NCBI RefSeq assembly: GCF_035222375.1
Contig: NC_085890.1
Location: 868,001 to 932,000, forward strand
Direction: 5' to 3'
Length of the DNA: 64,000 nucleotides
Source: Podospora pseudocomata
Lineage: Eukaryota; Ascomycota; Sordariomycetes; Sordariales; Podosporaceae
A model generated the notes under the pieces. The model searched no databases, was not told where the DNA came from, and was given only the letters and a program-made list of their open reading frames with translations. The translations under genes and the position numbers were made by a program. This document shows positions 58,185 to 64,000 of this stretch, one piece after another. Each line of letters starts with the position of its first letter. Position 1 is the stretch's first letter.

Positions 58185-59255
58185 CTATAAGAGGCCGTTG
58201 CTCCCCTGAGCCGCGTCGCTCATCGGGTGGTCAAGGTCGACACCGGCCGAGGTTGGGTGGTCACGCTTGGCGCGGCCTCTGCGGCTCAGTCCAAGCTTCG
58301 CCCCCATCTTCTTCCAGCCGCTGTTGTGTGCGCTAATGGCCCGCTGAAGGCTGCCGGGGGACGTGTTGGCGAAGGCCCAGTCTGAGGTGGGCGGCGTGGT
58401 GGGTGGTGTCATCGGCTCGTTCGCGGACGGCGAGGGCACGTTTCCACTGTCGTCGCTTAGTCCACCCTGCTCCATCGGGTCGCTGGATGACGACGCGGAG
58501 CTTTTGGGCTCGCTAGACCAGGCGAGATTGAGCATGGGCAGAAAGGCCGACTTGGGGGACCGAATTGAGTCGTGTTCGCTGGAGGAGGACGTCTCTCTTG
58601 GGATTCGCAGGCGTGACCGAAACAGCCTGGGATCATGCTCATGGCGGTGCTCCTCTTCATGTGGCGCCACCGACGCCAAGAAGGGGCCCAGCACCGAGTC
58701 ATTCATGAGCTCGTACACAATCTTGACAGCCTCGTCCAGTTCGGATGGGTTCGGTGGGATGGGCACACAGGGAAGTGACAGCAACCGATCGCGTACGCGG
58801 GCGGGAAGGTTGACTTCGCGTATTCCACAAGGCTGGATGAAAATGTGCATCAACTTCTGCCAGAGCAGGCAAATGTGCTCGCTGCCATCCCCGATGCTCG
58901 GCGGCCTTTCCCCGGTCCCTACAATGTTAGCGTACGCCGTCCTGTAGCGTTCGGCCTGCAGTGTGAACTCGAGCGTCTCGAGGCAGTGGTTCTGCGACAG
59001 AAAAGCGGTAAAGGCGCCGAGCGTGTAGGGTGGCAGAGCGGTATCGGTCAGGATGTCTCTCAGCGATGGTGGAGAGGTCGGGTTTGTGGATGCTGACGGT
59101 GGCATAAGGGCCACGCTGGAGGGTCGCGAGGTTGACATGATGGAGTCTCCGTCACCGCCTCTGAAGACGGCCGACGGTCTTGGTGTCAGTTCCTTGGGTG
59201 AATGTACTGGCGAAAGCAGTGTTGGTGAATGTGGTCGTAACCGGGAGCGGGTCAT
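58185..59255 (-). CDS. RGS-domain regulator of G-protein signalling, RgsA-like
   Basis: An ORF of 356 aa from the ATG at 59255 (MTRSRLRPHSPTLLSP) to TAG at 58187-58185. The RGS fold spans about residues 64-195: SLRDILTDTALPPYTLGAFT, then FLSQNHCLETLEFTLQAERY, WQKLMHIFIQPCGIREVNLP, and ELDEAVKIVYELMNDSVLGP. RGS proteins accelerate GTP hydrolysis by G-alpha subunits at the plasma membrane. The compact N-terminal RGS box without DEP or membrane domains fits the Aspergillus RgsA type, which dampens GanB-type signalling in growth and stress. The frame is open upstream to 59510, through a poly-Glu tract encoded by a GAA repeat, but that part looks like leader. The C-terminal half is Ser/Pro-rich with a basic LGLSRRGRAKRD segment. 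The following in-frame ORF may belong to the same protein. Confidence 0.85.
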   Translation of the reverse strand: MTRSRLRPHSPTLLSPVHSPKELTPRPSAVFRGGDGDSIMSTSRPSSVALMPPSASTNPTSPPSLRDILTDTALPPYTLGAFTAFLSQNHCLETLEFTLQAERYRTAYANIVGTGERPPSIGDGSEHICLLWQKLMHIFIQPCGIREVNLPARVRDRLLSLPCVPIPPNPSELDEAVKIVYELMNDSVLGPFLASVAPHEEEHRHEHDPRLFRSRLRIPRETSSSSEHDSIRSPKSAFLPMLNLAWSSEPKSSASSSSDPMEQGGLSDDSGNVPSPSANEPMTPPTTPPTSDWAFANTSPGSLQRAISAHNSGWKKMGAKLGLSRRGRAKRDHPTSAGVDLDHPMSDAAQGSNGLL

Positions 59256-59304
59256 TGCTACCCGCGAATGGCTTATGGTTGTGTTGTCGAAAATGTTCCA
59301 GCTC

Positions 59305-59333
59305 TCTTCTTCTTCTTCTTCTTCTTCTTCTTC
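59305..59333. repeat. (CTT)n microsatellite in the RGS leader
   Basis: About nine CTT/TTC units on the plus strand (GAA on the transcribed strand) lie 50-78 bases upstream of the preferred RGS start codon. If translated in frame they would encode poly-Glu. Confidence 0.85.
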
Positions 59334-62300
59334 ATCCCTTCGCGTCCTAGACAAGGGCGGGCGCCACCATGAGTGATCGTTTGCCCGGGCTGCAGGGACT
59401 CGCAGAACGGCTTGTTTTAGAGCGAGTCGGCGCCCGATTCCCGCACAATGCAACCAATAACCTCCAGATGCGCCCAGGACAGGAACGGGAGAGCGCAGGA
59501 GAGGGCTCAAGCTGTGGTCGTCCAGGAGTCCAGTCGCCGCGCTGTCGGGATTGCGTGTGTCAGGCTGTGGACGTCACCTAGCACGCATGCAGGTAACCGG
59601 TCGTGGAGCGGAGAAGGGCGCGAACGAGATGCGCAACTCAGCAATAACACGAGAGTGTGTGTGAGAGAGAGAGCGCACGGCAGCACAGCAGGGCAGAGCA
59701 GTTGGAGTATACAGAATCGATCGAAAGGATGGATGATATAATCGGGCGAGCGAGCGGGCGGGGGCGGGCGTATGTCTAGCTATCGCTTGTGGTTTCCTGA
59801 CGTCCTTCTGTCGCACAAAGGGTGTTGACGTGTAAGTCAAGGGTCGGGTGGGGTGTGTGGAGTGGATTGAGCGGGCGGTGCAACTCGGTCAAAGAAGTCG
59901 TTGTCGTTGTTGTTTTTTTGGTGATGGGGAGGAGACGGCAGGTGTTGGCGTCGGGGGCCCACGGTTGGTTTTGTTTGTTGGAAAGGGTCCTGGGGGGGGG
60001 GAATGGGGATCAAACCGAAAGGGAAACCCGATAAAGGACGGCGACTGGACCGCCCAGTCTTTTAATGAGAAGGTAGCGCGGAGAGTGTGAGGGGGGAGGG
60101 TCACAGGAGGGTCACTGCGCTTCCCTGCTAGTGTAGTTCGACTGAAGAAGGGATGGGGTGGAATGGGTGGAATGGGTGGAATGAAAGGAATCCTGGAAGG
60201 AAGAGAGCCGCCGGGGGGAGGCAAGACAGGGGGGTCCCCCTACCTCTCCGTAATCGTTGCAACTCTATCACACAGAGACTGCTCCCAGGCCCCCCCCCCA
60301 TTCCTCTCGCTAAATCCGCCAACTGTTCTGCCTATTGCCTCGCCATTCCCGATCCATCGATGGATGTGAGAATAGCACATGTCCAGGGTGGAGGATAGTC
60401 CGTAGTGTACGAAGTAGAGACGAGTTCTCCATATCGACATGTCCCAAAGGACTAGCTAGAAGCAGTCCTGCCACTCGGGCACCGGTTCGGGATGATGGCA
60501 TCGCCGCCTAACGGGGGAGTCCCTTGAGACTGGTGATTGACCGTTTTCCGTTTCCAAACCTTCCCGTCCTCCCTCGCTCCCCTCGGCAGCAAAAAACACA
60601 ACGGAGCAGACAGAGAAGAGAAAGAGAACAGCCAACGGGAGAGCGTCCCCAAGCCCGGCCGAGGAATGCAGCTAGCTGGGGGTGGGGTGTCGTGGGTGTG
60701 CACCGCCGAATGCTTCTAGAAGCCTTCGATCCCATCTTCTTCAACCTGTTCGAGGGGCGAATAACCACGCCGTACCCGATGCTCAGCCCAATCATACACA
60801 ACGACCCTGCAGGCTTCGTCATGCCGTGGACGACCTCATTCAGTTTGAATCTAATAGACTGAATACCACTGAATACCCACGTTACCTAATCTTGCATTCC
60901 AATACATCCATCCATCCATCCATTGGTGATGAAGCGGCACAGCATCGGCCGTGGGCATGCCATGGGACAAAATCAACCGCTTTTTCGGGCTCTGTGGCCC
61001 TCTCCCCTCCCCTCCACCGTACAGGAGCATCCATTCCTGTCTGGCCATCTAACTGATCGTCCGATTTCCTCAACCACAATCTCTCTCCCGCAATGCGACG
61101 AGTCGCACAAAGGTCTGAACATGGCACCCCTCACGCCGCAAAGGAGGCAAATCGCGGCTCTCGACATCACGGGCAGAGAGAGAAAAGAAAAAGCTATCAG
61201 GTTCGGGTGACGGATTTGTGCGGTCCACTTGATTGTCGCTTGGACCCCTTGGCAGGCAGGAACCCCGGCCAAGCAGACCAGCCAAGCACCCAAGACCAGC
61301 ACCCAAGATGCCTGAGTCGTGCAGCTGACAGAATCCCCAGACTGCCAACTCAGGCGCTCCTCATCAGCCTGATTTGTCCTACGCATATCTAAGAAATCAA
61401 CATCTCATCCATCCCCCAAAAACAACCTCATCTCCCCAAAACCAATGCAAAAAGGGCCGCCCGACAGGCGATGAACCCCCCATGCCACTCGGTTCACCGG
61501 GCCCATTCCTGACTCGGCAGTTGGCTAGGAACCTGGATGAACCAATAGGATCAATGCAAAGGCCGAGAGCTTGGCGATAGCAATCCATTCTCCTTCCCCT
61601 TCCGTCAAAAAGCGGACAAGCACACCCAATAATAAAAGAACAGGTAATCCTCAATGATTTGTTGTGTCTTGTCTTGCCTTGCCTATTGCTGATTGATGAC
61701 TATTCTTTGCGGACGCAGCTGAATTACTATAGATTCACCACCTTCATTCATCAGGACCCTTGCCGGCCAGTTGTTTGTTCCTCTCCCTCTCGCCTCGTCC
61801 CGTCCTCGTCTCGAATTGTCAATGAGGCAGTCCGGTAACCAGAACAAAAAAAGAAAGGAATAAGGAACCAAAAATTCTCGAAATTCCATGGATGGCTTCT
61901 TCACGTGATGCGATACGCCACCATCTCAACTTCCTATCCACGGGAGGGGTGAACAGCGCAAACTTGCATATGAACATACATAGGCAGAAGATGCTTGAAT
62001 CAAAACGGGTTTGCGATACGGAGGCTGGGCAGGTATTACGGAAACTGTTGTGAATGCCATCACATCACGGGTCATAGCACGCAGCCTGGGCGATCAAACC
62101 GGGTGTTCCTTCTTGATGCAAAAAGATACTGAGATATGGGTGTAGTTGTCGTCCCAAATCAGGAAAGCGCGCTGCATTTTTGTGTTTTAAAAATTCCGAA
62201 CCGTTTTCGCATATCTTGATCTTCCAGCAGCAGAAGAAACGACGCCATCTTTGGGGTCGGTTGAAATCAGCCCACCGGCCCGAAAGGTGGAGACCATCTC

Positions 62301-63190
62301 TTATCTTTGCGTCATTTGACACAATTATTATTACCAGCGACATCTTGCTGGATGTCTGGGGTTTTCTTAGTTTATGCCATCGACAAAAAAAGGAGGATGA
62401 TCAGCGCACGGGTATGGTGTGTGTGTTGCGTTTGACGACGTCAATATCACGGTACTATCCGTGTTGACATGGTTTTCTTTTTTTTTCATTACGCGTACAT
62501 AAACGCTACACTTGGTGGGGAGGGGGGCGAATTCCCTGACGTACAGTACGTTTTTCTGTTTGTGTCTAGAACTTCCCCTCTTTTTTTTGATCAAATCAAG
62601 GAGCGCAAAGGGCTTCTAGAAGGAAGCTAATCAACGCTGTGCAACGGTCTGCTTTTCCGAACCAAGCATGGTGCAGTGTCGATCATCAGAGGCTTACAGC
62701 CAGCAGCTTTCGAAGGGATGGATGCTGTGATGGCATCGAACGATGGATGGGCAGATCCCCTGTCGAGAGTTCAATTGGGGTATCTGCATCGAACTTTCCA
62801 CAGATTCCTTCCTTTTGGATCTTGGAGGACTTTGGTTGGCTGGCTGAGGGTGGGAAGGTTGGAGTGAGTGTCTTGTGTTTGCAGTACATTGGACATCATC
62901 GAATGCGGGCTTGCGGCAGGGCCATGTTGTTTGTCAGCTCACTTTTCCTCAGAAGAAGCCTTTCTTCTTTCTCTTTATTACACTTTGGGTTTTTCCTAGA
63001 TTGCGATGCGTTACGCACTTTGCAACGCGACGCAGGTTGAATATGTTTCAAGATGCCACCATCCGCATCAGGCAAGGGTGGAACTAGACCGGCCGTGTAG
63101 ATTAATTCCAGAAGGTTTCTCTTTTTGGTGTCGGCCTCATTTGTGTTTGTTTTGTGCCTGTGTGTCTGTGCTTGTGTGCTAGTGCGTGCA

Positions 63191-63220
63191 TGTGTGTGTG
63201 TGTGTGGGTGTGTGTGTGTG
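63191..63220. repeat. (TG)n dinucleotide repeat
   Basis: Thirty bases of TG repeat with one GGG interruption, non-coding. Confidence 0.85.
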
Positions 63221-64000
63221 CCTATTCATCAATTTCAGTGGATGGGAAGCTGCAGACGGACCTAAATGCATGAGCCATGCAGGTGCCGCAAGCCACATTT
63301 CCTGTTCGATGGTGAATGTGTGTGTGGCCGTTGCTGGCCAGTCATTGAGTTGTGGTGACGGCGAGGCCGTGATGGGAAGTCACGACCAAAGATGAGTTGT
63401 GCCTGCCTTAATCCAACCCACCCACCTGCCACTTCTGCCTATCCTATCAAAAGAGGGAGGGCTTTTCCAAACGTATGATTTGTTGGGGGGGACCGGGCAC
63501 TTTCCATCTTCCTTTTTTCACCAGAAAGCTGAGCAATCATTCTATTTCAGCTCTCGCCCCGTTACGCATGCTCATACATATCACTATTTACACGTATTAT
63601 GCCCTATTATGCCCGCACCTGATGTCTCTTGCCCCTCAAAGAAAGGAAGGTGACGAGTCAACCGCCCAAAATCTTCTTCATAATGACGAGCTTACCAGGA
63701 TGCTATCCGATGCCCGATACCTTTGACCATCCGACACCGCTCATCCGCTCCGGTCATCGTCGGTGAGGGAGTCATCAGGTGAGCGAGAGTCCGATATCGT
63801 GGTTCACCTTGGAAAAATCGGGACGAAAGTTCATCACCAACCTCATACCCCACTAATGCCAAGACATTCCAAAAAGTTCGGATTGGGATTGCGGCTGGGG
63901 AAAGGAAGCTCATCACCTTCTATTCACCTTTCTTGCAGCATTCCATATTCTCCGATCCAAGCCACCACCTCTGAACGTGGCATGAATTTGATCAAAAGAT

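Larger units (their letters stand above)
59256..64000. other. Non-coding region upstream of the RGS gene to the window edge, 4.7 kb
   Basis: Promoter/leader of the minus-strand RGS gene followed by sequence with only short overlapping frames; the longest, 62639-63040 plus, is 133 codons without domains. Contains CTT and GT microsatellites, a CCAT run near 60905-60920, TGGAATGGG repeats near 60150-60180 and G/C homopolymers. No RNA gene is recognised. Confidence 0.5.

Overview
This is nuclear DNA of a filamentous ascomycete. Genes carry short GT-AG introns of about 50-65 bp with CTAAC/CTGAC-type branch sites, coding regions are GC-rich, and the proteins resemble those of Sordariomycetes. Sordariales is the likely order, but this rests on gene character and not on a search.

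Layout. At the left edge only the first 23 codons of a minus-strand GST-kappa/DsbA-like gene are visible (1-71). Next come RNA polymerase I largest subunit (minus, 2186-7467) and the U4/U6 splicing factor Prp3 (plus, 7962-9446), divergent across a 494 bp shared promoter. About 22 kb (9447-32432) then holds one convincing gene, a C2H2 zinc-finger transcription factor (minus, 19207-20541). From 32433 the genes are mostly on the plus strand: the TFIIH helicase XPD/Rad3 (32433-35174), an Rtp1/TANGO6-type protein (39146-41935), an AT-hook protein (42202-44062), a DDHD-domain phospholipase (45014-48034) and a Ulp1-family SUMO protease (49284-53345). A short spliced ORF or gene remnant lies at 54.1-54.5 kb in sequence that becomes AT-rich. 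An RGS-domain protein (minus, 58185-59255) is followed, after one in-frame TAG, by a further 292 open codons (57306-58184). The last 4.7 kb looks like its upstream region and holds no gene I can support.

Functional themes. Several genes serve core nuclear processes: Pol I transcription, splicing, TFIIH transcription and repair, Pol II nuclear import (Rtp1) and SUMO deconjugation. The C2H2 factor and the RGS protein are likely regulators of development or signalling, and both have unusually long upstream regions. There is no operon logic, and I saw no convincing tRNA, rRNA, CRISPR array or intact transposon.

Most interesting observations: the RGS reading frame continuing past a single TAG; the four tiny 5' exons of XPD, one only 10 nt; a GC-AG intron in the Rtp1 gene; a G-quadruplex-type coding repeat in the same gene; G-rich codon drift toward the 3' ends of plus-strand genes; and the gene-poor surroundings of the C2H2 factor. 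I did not find a clearly new multi-gene system.
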